The notes under the pieces are model-generated. The model searched no databases and was not told the DNA's origin. It saw nothing but the letters and a program-made list of their open reading frames with translations. Shown piece by piece: positions 25,725 to 35,094 of a DNA stretch of 64,000 nucleotides. The DNA comes from Brevibacillus fulvus (lineage in GTDB: Bacteria > Bacillota > Bacilli > Brevibacillales > Brevibacillaceae): the NCBI RefSeq assembly GCF_016908525.1, contig NZ_JAFBEB010000010.1:62001-126000 (forward strand), in the 5' to 3' direction. Both the position numbers and the translations under genes were made by a program. How positions within the stretch are numbered: position 1 is the stretch's first letter; the number at the start of each line of letters is the position of its first letter.

Positions 25725-27440
25725 TCAAGCATGGTCTGTCTTGAATTTGCTGATCAAATCGTTGAGATGATGGGAAGCTTGGGAAATCGATTGAGCGGTC
25801 TCGGCGATGACTTGCATCGACGCAAATTGTTCTTGCGAGACAGCCGTCACATTTTGCACACTTTGCGCCACCGATTCAGCGCTCTCCGAAATCAGGCGTA
25901 TCGATTCGACCACTTGCTCGGCCATCGCAGACATCTGCAACGCGGCCGCGGACACATCGGCCACTTCCCGGTCCGTCTCTTGCACACTTCGTTGAATCGA
26001 TCGGAAAGAGTCTCCCGCTTGATTGACGATTTTCTTTCCGCGAGCTACTTCTTCCAATCCGGTTTCCATGGAGATGACGGCGCTTTTCGTCACGCTTTGG
26101 ATCGTTGCGATCAGGCTGCTGATTTGCTGGGCAGATCGGGAAGATTGCTCCGCCAGCTTGCGCACCTCATCGGCGACGACCGCAAAACCTCTGCCATGTT
26201 CACCCGCTTTTGCCGCCTCGATCGCCGCGTTCAACGCCAGCAAGTTGGTCTGTCCGGAAATATCGGTAATCACCTCAACGATCTGGCCGATTTCACTGGA
26301 ATGGCTGCCCAACTGATGGATGATCGCGGCAAGCTCTTCGATTTTGGCTTGAAGCAGTTCCATCTGATCCACTGCTTGTCCCACCGCTTGGCTTCCGCTG
26401 TCTGCCGTGACGGAAGCGTTGTTTGTGACCTCTCTGATCATTTCTGCGCCATTTGCCACCTGCTTGGCCCCATTGGACAGCTCATGGACGGAATGATAGC
26501 TTTGCTGGGAGCTTTCCGCCTGACTGACGGCACTGGCGGCTACCGATGAGATGTTGTCTGCGATCTGTTCCGACGCTTTGCTAAGCTGACCGACATGCAA
26601 CGTGAACTGCTCCGCAGCGTTCGTCACTTTGTCGGACGCTTCCGCCACCTGCATCAGCAGCAAGTTCAGTTTGTTGCGCATCTGGTTGTAATGGCGGGCC
26701 AGCTGGCCAATCTCATCTTCACTCTGTTCATCAAGCGTATAGGTAAAATCGCCTTCGCCCGCGCAGGCTACCGCTTGGGCAATTTTATGCAAGCGCTTCC
26801 GCAACTTCCGCGAAAACAAATAAACGAGACAAAGCGCAAAGGCGATGACCAGGACGAGAACAAGCAGAAAATACGTCATCATGGTCGCTTTGCTTGTTTC
26901 GATCAACGCTTGCGAAGCTCCCACATACCAAATGCCGATAATTTCGCCTTGCTCGTTTTTGAGCGGCTGATAGGCCGATTGGTAAAGTTTGCCGACAACG
27001 TTGGCTTCGCCCAAATAAATTTGCCCTGCTTTCAGCACAACCTGGGCCACCTGCTCCGACACTTTTGTGCCGACAGCCCGTTTGCCTTCGGCGGTTTGCA
27101 CATTGGTAGCAATCCGGGTATCCCCCTGAAAGATGGTGACGGTATCTCCGCCCGTTAATTGACCGATTTCGTCAACCAATGCAACGTTGTCATTCATTTT
27201 TTCGGAACCTTTGTATAAGGCGCCATTCTCAATCTTCCATTCGCCCGGATACTTTTTGTCAATCAGTTCGTAACCGAGCATAAGATCTGACTTGGCTTTT
27301 TCCAGCGCGGTTGCTTTAATTCCCTTTTCCAATTGATTCGATACCAATACAATCGTGATCAGGGCAAATAGAATCAGAATGGAACTGAAAAAGAGATTGA
27401 TCTTTGTTCCCAACCGAAGTTTCCGAAAAAATTTTTTCAT
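25725..27440 (-). CDS. Methyl-accepting chemotaxis protein with single Cache domain
   Basis: This 571-residue receptor has TM1 (about 14-34), a Cache-type extracellular domain (about 40-180; [17 protein letters not shown] and [11 protein letters not shown] are typical), TM2 (about 187-208), HAMP (about 210-265) and a signalling domain with [20 protein letters not shown] and [14 protein letters not shown]. sCache domains usually bind small organic acids or amino acids. GGAGGGAAGGC precedes the ATG. It is convergent with the DUF2512 gene. Confidence 0.93.
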   Translation of the reverse strand: MKKFFRKLRLGTKINLFFSSILILFALITIVLVSNQLEKGIKATALEKAKSDLMLGYELIDKKYPGEWKIENGALYKGSEKMNDNVALVDEIGQLTGGDTVTIFQGDTRIATNVQTAEGKRAVGTKVSEQVAQVVLKAGQIYLGEANVVGKLYQSAYQPLKNEQGEIIGIWYVGASQALIETSKATMMTYFLLVLVLVIAFALCLVYLFSRKLRKRLHKIAQAVACAGEGDFTYTLDEQSEDEIGQLARHYNQMRNKLNLLLMQVAEASDKVTNAAEQFTLHVGQLSKASEQIADNISSVAASAVSQAESSQQSYHSVHELSNGAKQVANGAEMIREVTNNASVTADSGSQAVGQAVDQMELLQAKIEELAAIIHQLGSHSSEIGQIVEVITDISGQTNLLALNAAIEAAKAGEHGRGFAVVADEVRKLAEQSSRSAQQISSLIATIQSVTKSAVISMETGLEEVARGKKIVNQAGDSFRSIQRSVQETDREVADVSAAALQMSAMAEQVVESIRLISESAESVAQSVQNVTAVSQEQFASMQVIAETAQSISQASHHLNDLISKFKTDHA

Positions 27441-27478
27441 GCCTTCCCTCCTAAAGCAATGAGAAAAATGGATAAAGA

Positions 27479-27508
27479 TTCAAATAAAATGTAATATTTG
27501 GTTATAAT
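27479..27508 (+). promoter_or_regulatory. Candidate promoter of mobA
   Basis: TTCAAA (27479-27484), an 18-bp spacer and TATAAT (27503-27508) lie about 45 bp before the mobA start. Confidence 0.5.
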
Positions 27509-27552
27509 AAAAGCAAATATTTTTTGAGGTCAGGCAAAAAAGGATGACACGG

Positions 27553-28185
27553 ATGGACGTTTGCGGAGTTATTTTGGCCGGGGGGAAAAGCAGTCGAATG
27601 GGGACCCCGAAGGAATTGCTCGATTGGGGAGGTCAACCGCTGATCTTGCATTTGGCCAAAGCGATCGTGCATGAGCAGTTGCCTTGCCTGGTGATCAGCA
27701 ATCGACCGGAACGACTCCCTAGTTACGAGCTGAGCAAGCTCGGGGTAACGATCAAACCGGACGAGGGCGGATCTTACGGGCCGATCAGCGGCATCGTCAC
27801 CGGATTTCAGCATACAGAGGCCGAGACGCTGCTGGTCGTATCGTGCGATCTGCCGTTTCTCGACGAACAGGCAATCGGCCAGTTGCTTGCTTTTGCTCGC
27901 CGCGAGCAGGAATGGGACGCGCTCGTGGCGGCAAGCGGGCAGAAACTTCACCCGTTGCTGGCCGTCTATCATCGGCGGACGGAAGCATGCTGGCGGGAAG
28001 CTTTGCAGGCTGGACAGTATCGCCTGATGGATACGCTCGCCCGCCTGCGGATGAAAATCATTCCGCCAAAGCTGCTTGATCGCTGGGCCACATACAATGC
28101 CAACACGCCGGAACAATATCGCGAAGCGCTGTTGGAAAAATGCCGCAGGGAAGCCGAGGCAAAACAAAAGCAAGGTGGGCTTTAA
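27553..28185 (+). CDS. mobA: Molybdenum cofactor guanylyltransferase
   Basis: I chose ATG 27553 (AAGGATG at 27540-27546); ATG 27544 is in frame three codons earlier but adjoins the purine site. The 210-residue protein has the nucleotidyltransferase signature VILAGGKSSRMGTPKELLDWGG, then SYGPISGIVTGF, VVSCDLPFLDEQ (metal-binding Asp) and HPLLAVYH, all MobA hallmarks. It converts Mo-molybdopterin to the guanine dinucleotide form used by formate dehydrogenase-type enzymes, consistent with fdhD convergent to it and the molybdoenzyme downstream. Confidence 0.92.
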   Translation: MDVCGVILAGGKSSRMGTPKELLDWGGQPLILHLAKAIVHEQLPCLVISNRPERLPSYELSKLGVTIKPDEGGSYGPISGIVTGFQHTEAETLLVVSCDLPFLDEQAIGQLLAFARREQEWDALVAASGQKLHPLLAVYHRRTEACWREALQAGQYRLMDTLARLRMKIIPPKLLDRWATYNANTPEQYREALLEKCRREAEAKQKQGGL

Positions 28186-28200
28186 GAGCCCACCTTTTTT
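28172..28200. terminator. Shared bidirectional terminator carrying both stop codons
   Basis: AAGGTGGGCT (28172-28181), loop 28182-28186, AGCCCACCTT (28187-28196) and a T run. The five-base loop contains TAA of mobA (28183-28185) and the complement of fdhD's stop (28182-28184), so two convergent genes end within one hairpin. Confidence 0.85.
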
Positions 28201-29000
28201 GCCGCATACTCGGCGATGCGGTCCGGATGCGTATAGATGTTCATGTTTTCGTTGCGGACGAAGCCGATGGCGGTAATGTTCAGCTCTTCGGCCAGTTGCA
28301 AAGCCAATTCGGTCGGTGCCGATTTGGAGATCAAAATACCACAGCCGATTTTTGCCGCTTTCAGCAGCACTTCCGAAGAAAGCCGGCCGCTGAAGACGAG
28401 CAGCTTGTCAGCGGTATGGAGCTGATGGCGCAAGCAGTACCCATATATTTTGTCCAGGGCGTTATGTCTGCCGATATCGGCATACTGCAATTCTACTTGT
28501 TCCGGGGTGCAGAGCGCGGCATTATGTACACCGCCTGTTGTCTGATGAATCACGGAAGCGGATTGCAACTGTTCCATCAGGCGAAGGCATTGCGCCACCC
28601 CGATTTTCAAACTGGTCTGCACCGGTCTGGCTGTGCGGGCATCGCTGAAAAAGTAGAAAGATTGGCGGCTTTTCCCGCAGCAGGAAGTGATTCGTCGCTT
28701 GGAATAAAAACTTTGCTGGAGCTGTGTTTGTTTTTGCAGATCGACATAGGCAAACCCTTGCTCGGTATCAATCGAAACTTGTTTGATTTCGTCATAGGAC
28801 CGAATCGCTCCTTCGGAGGCGAGAAATCCGATTACGAGCTCTTCCAGGTTGGTTGGGGTGCAAACAACGGTCGCGAACTCTTCGTCATTTAAAAAAATGG
28901 TCAAGGGATACTCCGTGACAATCACATCGTCTTCTTGCAAAAATTGCCCTTGCCGCACTTTAATGACCGGTTTCAAAATCGTATCAGCCAGATTGGACAT
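28182..29000 (-). CDS. fdhD: Formate dehydrogenase accessory sulfurtransferase FdhD
   Basis: I chose the ATG at 29000, preceded on the minus strand by AAGGAGG; the frame extends upstream to 29072. The 272-residue protein shows FdhD motifs: VVTEYPLTIFLND-like N terminus, EELVIGFLASEGAI, the Cys pair in RITSCCGKS, TGGVHNAALC and YADIGRHNALDKIYG, then SGRLSSEVLLKAA. FdhD passes sulfur from a cysteine desulfurase to bis-MGD cofactor before insertion into formate dehydrogenase-type enzymes. It supports the molybdoenzyme at 31342 as its client. Confidence 0.93.
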   Translation of the reverse strand: MSNLADTILKPVIKVRQGQFLQEDDVIVTEYPLTIFLNDEEFATVVCTPTNLEELVIGFLASEGAIRSYDEIKQVSIDTEQGFAYVDLQKQTQLQQSFYSKRRITSCCGKSRQSFYFFSDARTARPVQTSLKIGVAQCLRLMEQLQSASVIHQTTGGVHNAALCTPEQVELQYADIGRHNALDKIYGYCLRHQLHTADKLLVFSGRLSSEVLLKAAKIGCGILISKSAPTELALQLAEELNITAIGFVRNENMNIYTHPDRIAEYAAKKVGS

Positions 29001-29243
29001 GGGAAATCCTCCTTGTAAAACCAGTTTATGAAAATTTTTTGGCGGAAAATATTGTCTCCCTATGTTTTCCATGGTAGTATACTACTTGAGAACTAGATTG
29101 TCACAAAAAATTCAAAAAAGCAAATTGTCAAACGGAATGATACGGGATAGCGCGCCTGTCACCGGTTATTCTTATGACGCGATCTGACATAACGCTGTTA
29201 ATGCGGACGTAGCGATCCTGCCGAAGATTAACTGCCGTTGATT

Positions 29244-29280
29244 CAATGTTCATGTACCCGCTGCAGTTTCATGAACATTG
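29244..29280. promoter_or_regulatory. Perfect 11-bp inverted repeat, candidate operator
   Basis: CAATGTTCATG (29244-29254) and CATGAACATTG (29270-29280) are exact reverse complements separated by 15 bp, in the 359-bp gap between fdhD and the transporter gene. There is no T tract, so a protein-binding operator or mRNA hairpin is more likely than a terminator. The rest of the gap shows no gene. Confidence 0.5.
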
Positions 29281-29359
29281 ATTGATACGGGAGTTTTTTC
29301 TTATTTTTGGGGATATATCCCTGCAAAAATCCACTGATCAAAAAGGAGATGAAGAAACA

Positions 29360-30644
29360 TTGAGTCAGAAAGTGAAAAATCGCTGGCTAATCGCCTTGGC
29401 AGCCGTAGGGATACACATTTCCATCGGCTCCGTCTATGCCTGGAGTGTGTTTACCAAACCGATCCAAAGCCAGTTGGGCTGGGACTTATCCGCGGTTACT
29501 TTTACTTTTAGCATCGCGATTTTGTTTCTCGGTCTGTCTGCCGCTTTTCTCGGCCATTACGTTGAAAAGCACGGCCCGCGCAAGGCAGGGATTTTGGCAT
29601 CCTTGTTTTTTGGGGTCGGTATCTTCGGTTCCGGCTTAGGCATCCACTTTGAGAACATTTACTTGCTCTATTTCTTCTTATGGCGTACTCGGCGGAATCG
29701 GCTTGGGAGTCGGGTATATCACACCGGTATCGACTTTGGTCAAATGGTTCCCTGATCGGCGCGGGTTGGCCACCGGTTTGGCGATTATGGGCTTCGGATT
29801 TGCCTCATTGATCGCCAGTCCGATTATGCAGGCATTAATTGAAAGCGTTGGCATTGCAGGTACCTTTTATATTCTTGGTATCATCTATTTCATCATCATG
29901 TTTGCGTCTGCTCAATATCTCGCACCGCCGCCTGCCGGTTGGCTGCCAGAAGGCTTCCAAGAGCAAGTGGACGCGGGCAGCAAACAATTGAAGCGGGACT
30001 TGGTTCAATTGACCGCCAATGAAGCGGTAAAAACGCGTCGTTTCTATTTATTGTGGTTGATGCTGTTTATCAATGTCACCTGCGGGATTGCGATTATTGC
30101 CGTAGCTTCGCCGATCGCGCAAGAGCTTGTCGGGTTGACTGCCGTTCAAGCCGCAGCGGTCGTAGGTTTGAACGGCTTGTTCAATGGCGGCGGACGGATC
30201 GCCTGGGCATCGTTGTCCGACTACATCGGCAGACCGAACACGTACACCGCCTTCTTTATTATCCAAATCGTTGCGTTTTTCCTGATGCCGAATCTCAGCA
30301 GCGCGATTTTATTCCAAGTCGTTCTCTACCTGGTGATGACTTGTTACGGTGGAGGATTCTCTTCCATTCCCGCCTATATCGGCGATTTGTTTGGCACTAA
30401 GCAGTTGGGGGCAATCCACGGCTATATCTTGACCGCCTGGTCGGCAGCGGGGTTGGTAGGACCATTGTTTAACACCTGGCTTTACGGGGTAACGCACAGC
30501 TATGTCACTTCGCTGATGGTGTTCTCGGCGATGTTTGCCGTCGCTTTGCTGATCTCGCTGTGGATTCGCCAGGATATCAAAAAATTGAAAGCGCAAGCAT
30601 CAGCACATGAATCTTCCGTTGAATTAGCTGGAACAATGCGGTAA
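29360..30644 (+). pseudogene. Oxalate/formate antiporter family (OFA) MFS transporter, frameshifted
   Basis: The start is TTG 29360 behind AAGGAG. The first frame codes NRWLIALAAVGIHISIGSVY and later OFA-type sequence to about residue 107 (ENIYLLYF), then loses sense. The reading continues in another frame from about 29680 with SYGVLGGIGLGVGYITPV to the stop at 30644. Removing one T in the TTTCTTCTTA stretch (about 29672-29682) restores a single about 428-residue, 12-helix protein. Neighbours (fdhD, molybdoenzyme) suggest formate or a related acid as substrate. It may be a real lesion or a sequencing error; no other decay is visible. Confidence 0.85.
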
Positions 30645-30700
30645 ATTTGTAATAGATGGACGAGATTGACGAAACTTACGATTAAAGGTGACCGACTACC

Positions 30701-31060
30701 ATGAATAAATACGAGGCAGAGTTTAGCAACCTGGTAAGGGCTTTCCGCAAACGTCATATGGGAAAAGGCCCGAGCAAAATTGTAACCACCTTCTGCAAGT
30801 GCTGGGCGATATGCGAAATGGAAGGCAATTTGTCGCCCGTGGAGAAATTTATCGCCACTGCCGAGGAAGGAAAACAGATGCTCAGGGCGGCACGGACGGA
30901 AATGGTCAAAGAAATTTACCGGAAAAACCGTCCGGTCGAAATGGAAGCACTTCTAGGCGCAAACCTTGTCGACTTATTTGTTGATATTGATATCGACCGT
31001 GACTTTGGCATGTCAATCTTTGTCTTCGATCAAGACATTCAGAAAAAGTTTTGCGAGTAA
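30701..31060 (+). CDS. DUF2294 family protein
   Basis: This 119-residue soluble protein has AAAGGTGA upstream of ATG 30701. The pattern matches DUF2294: FRKRHMGKGPSKIVTTF near residue 14, a central LSPVEKFIA helix, ARTEMVKEIY, and the C-terminal DIDIDRDFGMSIFVFD. The biochemical role of the family is unknown. Its place between the OFA transporter and the molybdoenzyme suggests a link to formate or molybdoenzyme metabolism, by context only. Confidence 0.75.
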   Translation: MNKYEAEFSNLVRAFRKRHMGKGPSKIVTTFCKCWAICEMEGNLSPVEKFIATAEEGKQMLRAARTEMVKEIYRKNRPVEMEALLGANLVDLFVDIDIDRDFGMSIFVFDQDIQKKFCE

Positions 31061-31073
31061 TCCGCCGATTCAA

Positions 31074-31147
31074 GGCAGCGTTCCTGCTGTTGGTCTGGCA
31101 CAATATAGCATCCATACGGACCGTAGACGCTTGGCAGCGTTCCTGCT
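31074..31147 (+). repeat. 15-bp direct repeat pair (GGCAGCGTTCCTGCT)
   Basis: GGCAGCGTTCCTGCT occurs at 31074-31088 and 31133-31147, in the 281-bp gap before the molybdoenzyme gene. The gap holds no other feature I can support. A pair of regulator sites or a small duplication are both possible. Confidence 0.45.
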
Positions 31148-31341
31148 AAAGAGATACCGCCGTGATCCCGTTCTTGTCGCAGTAGGCAAGTTGTGGTTCA
31201 TGGCGTTTTTTTAGTTAAAGTCAGGTGCAAAGGTTGGCCAGATCCGCTTTTCGGTTCTGCTGAATACAGATAGCAGCAAGGCGGAAACGAATACGCAGCA
31301 GGGAAACAGATGAGCGGAATACACGGAAAGGAGTGTTTCAG

Positions 31342-33690
31342 ATGGGAAAAACAAAACATACGGGTCCGATTAAATTGGATACATCGCTGAAACCGTCGCT
31401 TTGGGCCGGTCTGATGCCGATGGGACTGGGCAAAATCAAGCCGCATCATATTCGTGATACGATGAAGGTCGTTTATGATAACCGCGACAATTTGCCGTAC
31501 GCTTACCGCATCCTGACCCAGGGCGTTTGTGACGGCTGCGCATTGGGGGTATCCGGTCTGCATGATCAAACCTTGACCGGACCGCATTTGTGTACCACGC
31601 GGCTCAATGTGCTGCGATTGAACACCATGCCCGCGATCGATCCGAAGTGGCTGGAAAATGTGGAGGAGATGCGCAAGCTGAACAGCACGGAGCTGCGAAA
31701 GCTGGGACGGATTCCGTATCCGTTGTCGCGCAAACCCGGGGAGAAGAAGTTTACGCGGATCACTTGGGATGACGCCCTGCAGCGGATTGCCGACAAAATG
31801 AAAGCGGTTGATCCGAAACAGATCGCTTTCTTCCTGACTGCCCGCGGGATAACCAATGAGGTGTACTATACCGCTGCCAAAGCCGCTCGCTTTATCGGAA
31901 CGAATAACATTGACAACGCCTCGCGGATTTGCCACTCCCCGAGTAAAACCGCATTGAAACGTTCTGTCGGGATCGGCGCATCCAGCTGCAACTACAAAGA
32001 TTGGATCGGCACGGATGTTTTGGTGTTTTGGGGTTCGGTCGCCGCCAACAATCAGCCGGTATCGACCAAATATATGTATGCGGCCAAAAAGGCCGGCACG
32101 AAAATTATTATGATCAACCCGTACCGCGAACCGGCGATGGAGAAGTACTGGATTCCGTCGATTGCGGAAAGCGCGCTGTTCGGCACGAAGATCGTCGATG
32201 ATGTTTATCAGGTCAACATTGGCGGCGACATCGCCTTTATGAACGGTGTGATGAAACACTGGTTTGAAATGGAGGACGAGCGGCCAGGATCGGCCATCGA
32301 TTTGAAATTCGTGCAGGAGCATACGAACGGTTTCGCGGAATTGAAGGAACACGTGCAACGGCAGGATTGGGCGCTGCTGGAACAATCAGCCGGCGTCAGC
32401 CGCGAGCGAATGCTGGAATTCGCCAAACTGCTGGCCAATGCCAATTCCGGCGTGTTTGTCTGGAGCATGGGCCTGACCCAGCACCGCTTCGGGACGGACA
32501 ATATCTCACAAGTCGCCAATTTGGCTTTGCTGCGCGGCTTTCTCGGCCGGGCGCACTGTGGCTTGATGCCGATTCGCGGTCACTCCGGTGTGCAAGGCTC
32601 AGGCGAGATGGGCGCAGATCCGTTCAGCTTGCCCGGCGGTGAGTTTGACGAAAAAACGGTGCAGCGGATCGAAAAAGTGTGGGGATTTGAGCTGCCCAAA
32701 TGGCAAGGGGATATTGTCGGCGTCTCGTTGGAAAATGCGCTGTTGCCCGATCAGCATGAACGAAAGACCCGCGTCTTCTATACGAGCGGAGGAAACTTCC
32801 TGGAGACGATGCCGAATCCTGACTTTATGAAACAATGCTTGGAGAACGTTGAATTGCGTGTTCACCAGGACATCATTTTCAACACTTCTACTCTGGTCGA
32901 TGCGAAGGAAGAAGTCATCGTCCTGCCTGCGATGACCCGTTATGAGCAGCCGGGCGGCGGAACATCGACCAGCACAGAGCGGATGGTCTATTTCAGTCCG
33001 GAGATTGAAGGCCCGCGCATTGAGGAAGCCCGCTGCGAATGGCAAATCTACGTCGATCTGGCTTCCCGGGTCAGACCCGAGAAAAAGCACCTGATTGCGT
33101 TCCAGACGGCCGAGCAAATTCGTGCGGAGATCGCTGTCGCCAATCCGAACTACGATGGAATCCAGCATTTGAAAAAGCGGGGGGATGTGTTCCAGTGGGG
33201 CGGGGCGTGGCTGTGCGAAGACGGCATTTGTCCGACACCCGATGGCCGCGGCAATTTGCTGGCGATCGAAATTCCTGAGCTGCGCAAACCGGAAGGCCAT
33301 TTCTATGTGACGACGAGACGGGGAAAACAGTTTAATTCCATGCTTTACAGTGACACCGATCCGTTCAACGGCGCCGATCGCTACGATGTGCTGATTCATC
33401 CGGAAGACGCAAATAGTCTTGGAATTAAAGACGGCGAAGCTATCGTCGTATATAATGAATATGGGACTTTCCACGGAAGAGCCAAATTTGCCACAACCAG
33501 ACAGGGCAATATTCAAGTGTATTGGCCGGAAGGAAACGTCTTGATCCCCAAAGGGGTATATGAGCGCTATGCGGGAATTCCCGAATACAATACAGCGGTA
33601 ATTGTGGAAAAAGCGGAAACATTCCACGCTCACAAAGATACAAAATACGTGGAAAAACGGATTGCCGAACTGGAAACAGAGATCAGTTAA
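31342..33690 (+). CDS. FdhF/YdeP-family molybdopterin oxidoreductase
   Basis: I chose ATG 31342 (GGAAAGGAG upstream) over GTG 31333. The 782-residue protein belongs to the bis-MGD oxidoreductases of the FdhF/YdeP type. The N terminus has GVCDGCALGVSGLHD...HLCTTRLN with Cys63, Cys66 and Cys84; the fourth cluster ligand of typical formate dehydrogenases is not in its usual place. FLTARGITNEVYY, RICHSPSKTALKRSVG, GLMPIRGHSGVQG and a C-terminal molydop-binding domain (FYVTTRRGKQFNSM) follow. No Tat signal, so cytoplasmic. The substrate is uncertain: formate is suggested by fdhD and the transporter, but YdeP-type activity is not settled. Confidence 0.88.
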   Translation: MGKTKHTGPIKLDTSLKPSLWAGLMPMGLGKIKPHHIRDTMKVVYDNRDNLPYAYRILTQGVCDGCALGVSGLHDQTLTGPHLCTTRLNVLRLNTMPAIDPKWLENVEEMRKLNSTELRKLGRIPYPLSRKPGEKKFTRITWDDALQRIADKMKAVDPKQIAFFLTARGITNEVYYTAAKAARFIGTNNIDNASRICHSPSKTALKRSVGIGASSCNYKDWIGTDVLVFWGSVAANNQPVSTKYMYAAKKAGTKIIMINPYREPAMEKYWIPSIAESALFGTKIVDDVYQVNIGGDIAFMNGVMKHWFEMEDERPGSAIDLKFVQEHTNGFAELKEHVQRQDWALLEQSAGVSRERMLEFAKLLANANSGVFVWSMGLTQHRFGTDNISQVANLALLRGFLGRAHCGLMPIRGHSGVQGSGEMGADPFSLPGGEFDEKTVQRIEKVWGFELPKWQGDIVGVSLENALLPDQHERKTRVFYTSGGNFLETMPNPDFMKQCLENVELRVHQDIIFNTSTLVDAKEEVIVLPAMTRYEQPGGGTSTSTERMVYFSPEIEGPRIEEARCEWQIYVDLASRVRPEKKHLIAFQTAEQIRAEIAVANPNYDGIQHLKKRGDVFQWGGAWLCEDGICPTPDGRGNLLAIEIPELRKPEGHFYVTTRRGKQFNSMLYSDTDPFNGADRYDVLIHPEDANSLGIKDGEAIVVYNEYGTFHGRAKFATTRQGNIQVYWPEGNVLIPKGVYERYAGIPEYNTAVIVEKAETFHAHKDTKYVEKRIAELETEIS

Positions 33691-33732
33691 TCACCAAGGA
33701 AAACAGGGTGAAATGGTAGAGGAGGACAAAGG

Positions 33733-34977
33733 GTGCGCTTTCATCGCCAAACTATAACCGTGGAGCAGGCACGCAGCAAATTGTTGGCCCGAATCACGCC
33801 GACTACGCAGGAAAAAGTATCGCTTGGCGAAGCGTTTGGGCGCATATTGGCCCAGGACCTGGTTTCTCCCTGCGATTACCCGGGCTTTGACCGCTCGCCG
33901 CTCGATGGCTATGCGGTCAGAGCGACCGATACAGAAAGCGCGACGGTACAGCAGCCGGTCTACTTACAGGTGGTGGAAGAGATTGCGGCCGGAGATGTGC
34001 CGAAAATGGCGCTAGGGCCAGGAATGGCCAGCCGGATCATGACCGGCGCCATGCTGCCTGTTGGAGCGGATGCTGTGATCATGTTTGAGCAAACGGTCAA
34101 TCCTGGCGAGAAAGTGCAACAGGTCGGAATCAAACGCAAGTTGACCGCCTGGGAAAATGTTTCCCGCCGGGGCGAAGAAGTGGAGCAAGGGAGCGTAATA
34201 GCCCGAAGCGGCGAGGCCGTTGATGCCGGAATGGTCGCTCTCTTGGCCTCCTTTGGCATCACGGAAGTGCCGGTTTATCGCAAGCCAACAATCGGCATTT
34301 TGTCTACCGGCAGCGAGCTGATCGATTTCGATCAGCCGCTCCGACCGGGCATGATTCGCGACAGTAACTCGCTGATGTTGCAAATGCTCGTTTTGCAGGC
34401 GGGGGGAATCCCCGTCCTGTTTGACAGACTGTCCGATCATTCCCCAGCGGTCAAAGCGACGATCCAACGTTGCGCGGACCGTGTGGATCTTCTGGTTACA
34501 ACCGGCGGCGTGTCCGTCGGCGACAAAGATATTATCGCTTCGCTGGTCGATGAGGCGGAGGTTGAACTGTTGTTTAACCATGTCGCAATGCGGCCAGGCA
34601 GTCCAACGACAGCGGCGATGATCGGGAGCACGCCCCTCTGCGCTTTGTCCGGCAACCCGGGAGCTTGTCATTTGGGCTTCTTCCTGTTTGTAGCCCCTGT
34701 GATCAGAAAAATGGCAAATTTGCCAGCGGAGCCTCCTCGCTGGCGGGCGATCCTCGCCGCCGATTGTGAAAAGCCGAGCCCGTTTCCCCGTTATTTGCGC
34801 GGACGAATTGAAGTGCGGAACACGACTTTGTATGCAATTCCTGATCCGCCTGTCAAATCGGGAAATGTCAGCAGGCTGAAAGGCAGCGATTGTTTTATCG
34901 TGATTCCGGCAGGCGGGCGCGGCAAAAGAGCGGGTGAGGAAGTAGAAATTCTCTGCTACCAGCATTATTTGCAATGA
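33733..34977 (+). CDS. moeA: Molybdopterin molybdenumtransferase MoeA
   Basis: This 414-residue protein starts at GTG 33733 behind AGAGGAGG, 42 bp after the molybdoenzyme. MoeA motifs are clear: PGFDRSPLDGYAVRA, IMTGAMLPVGADAVI, ISTGSEL-type ILSTGSELIDF, RDSNSLML, VTTGGVSVGDKD, MRPGSPTTAAMIG and ALSGNPGA. It inserts molybdate into adenylylated molybdopterin. It forms an operon with the molybdoenzyme and is followed by a terminator. Confidence 0.95.
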   Translation: MRFHRQTITVEQARSKLLARITPTTQEKVSLGEAFGRILAQDLVSPCDYPGFDRSPLDGYAVRATDTESATVQQPVYLQVVEEIAAGDVPKMALGPGMASRIMTGAMLPVGADAVIMFEQTVNPGEKVQQVGIKRKLTAWENVSRRGEEVEQGSVIARSGEAVDAGMVALLASFGITEVPVYRKPTIGILSTGSELIDFDQPLRPGMIRDSNSLMLQMLVLQAGGIPVLFDRLSDHSPAVKATIQRCADRVDLLVTTGGVSVGDKDIIASLVDEAEVELLFNHVAMRPGSPTTAAMIGSTPLCALSGNPGACHLGFFLFVAPVIRKMANLPAEPPRWRAILAADCEKPSPFPRYLRGRIEVRNTTLYAIPDPPVKSGNVSRLKGSDCFIVIPAGGRGKRAGEEVEILCYQHYLQ

Positions 34978-34992
34978 TTCGCGCAAACACAC

Positions 34993-35055
34993 CCTCGATC
35001 CCCACCGTACGCGGCCAACACGAAACCGCCTATCCGGTGTGGTCGAGGTTTTTTT
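34993..35055 (+). terminator. Terminator between moeA and mobB
   Basis: CCTCGA (34993-34998) pairs with TCGAGG (35043-35048), extended by a CCACCG/CGGTGTGG stem, followed by seven T's. mobB may be read through partially or from its own promoter. Confidence 0.7.
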
Positions 35056-35094
35056 GCGAATGGGTTCAAACAAACGGGCTGAGGGGGACAGAAT

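Noticed and set aside
31061-31341. Possible molybdenum-cofactor riboswitch before the molybdoenzyme
   Set aside because: The location is suitable, but I could not find the conserved core; only a 15-bp repeat is visible.
31198-33633. Long minus-strand frames (395 and 344 codons) opposite the molybdoenzyme
   Set aside because: They are complements of the FdhF/YdeP gene, whose motifs are clear; the frames contain no recognisable domain.
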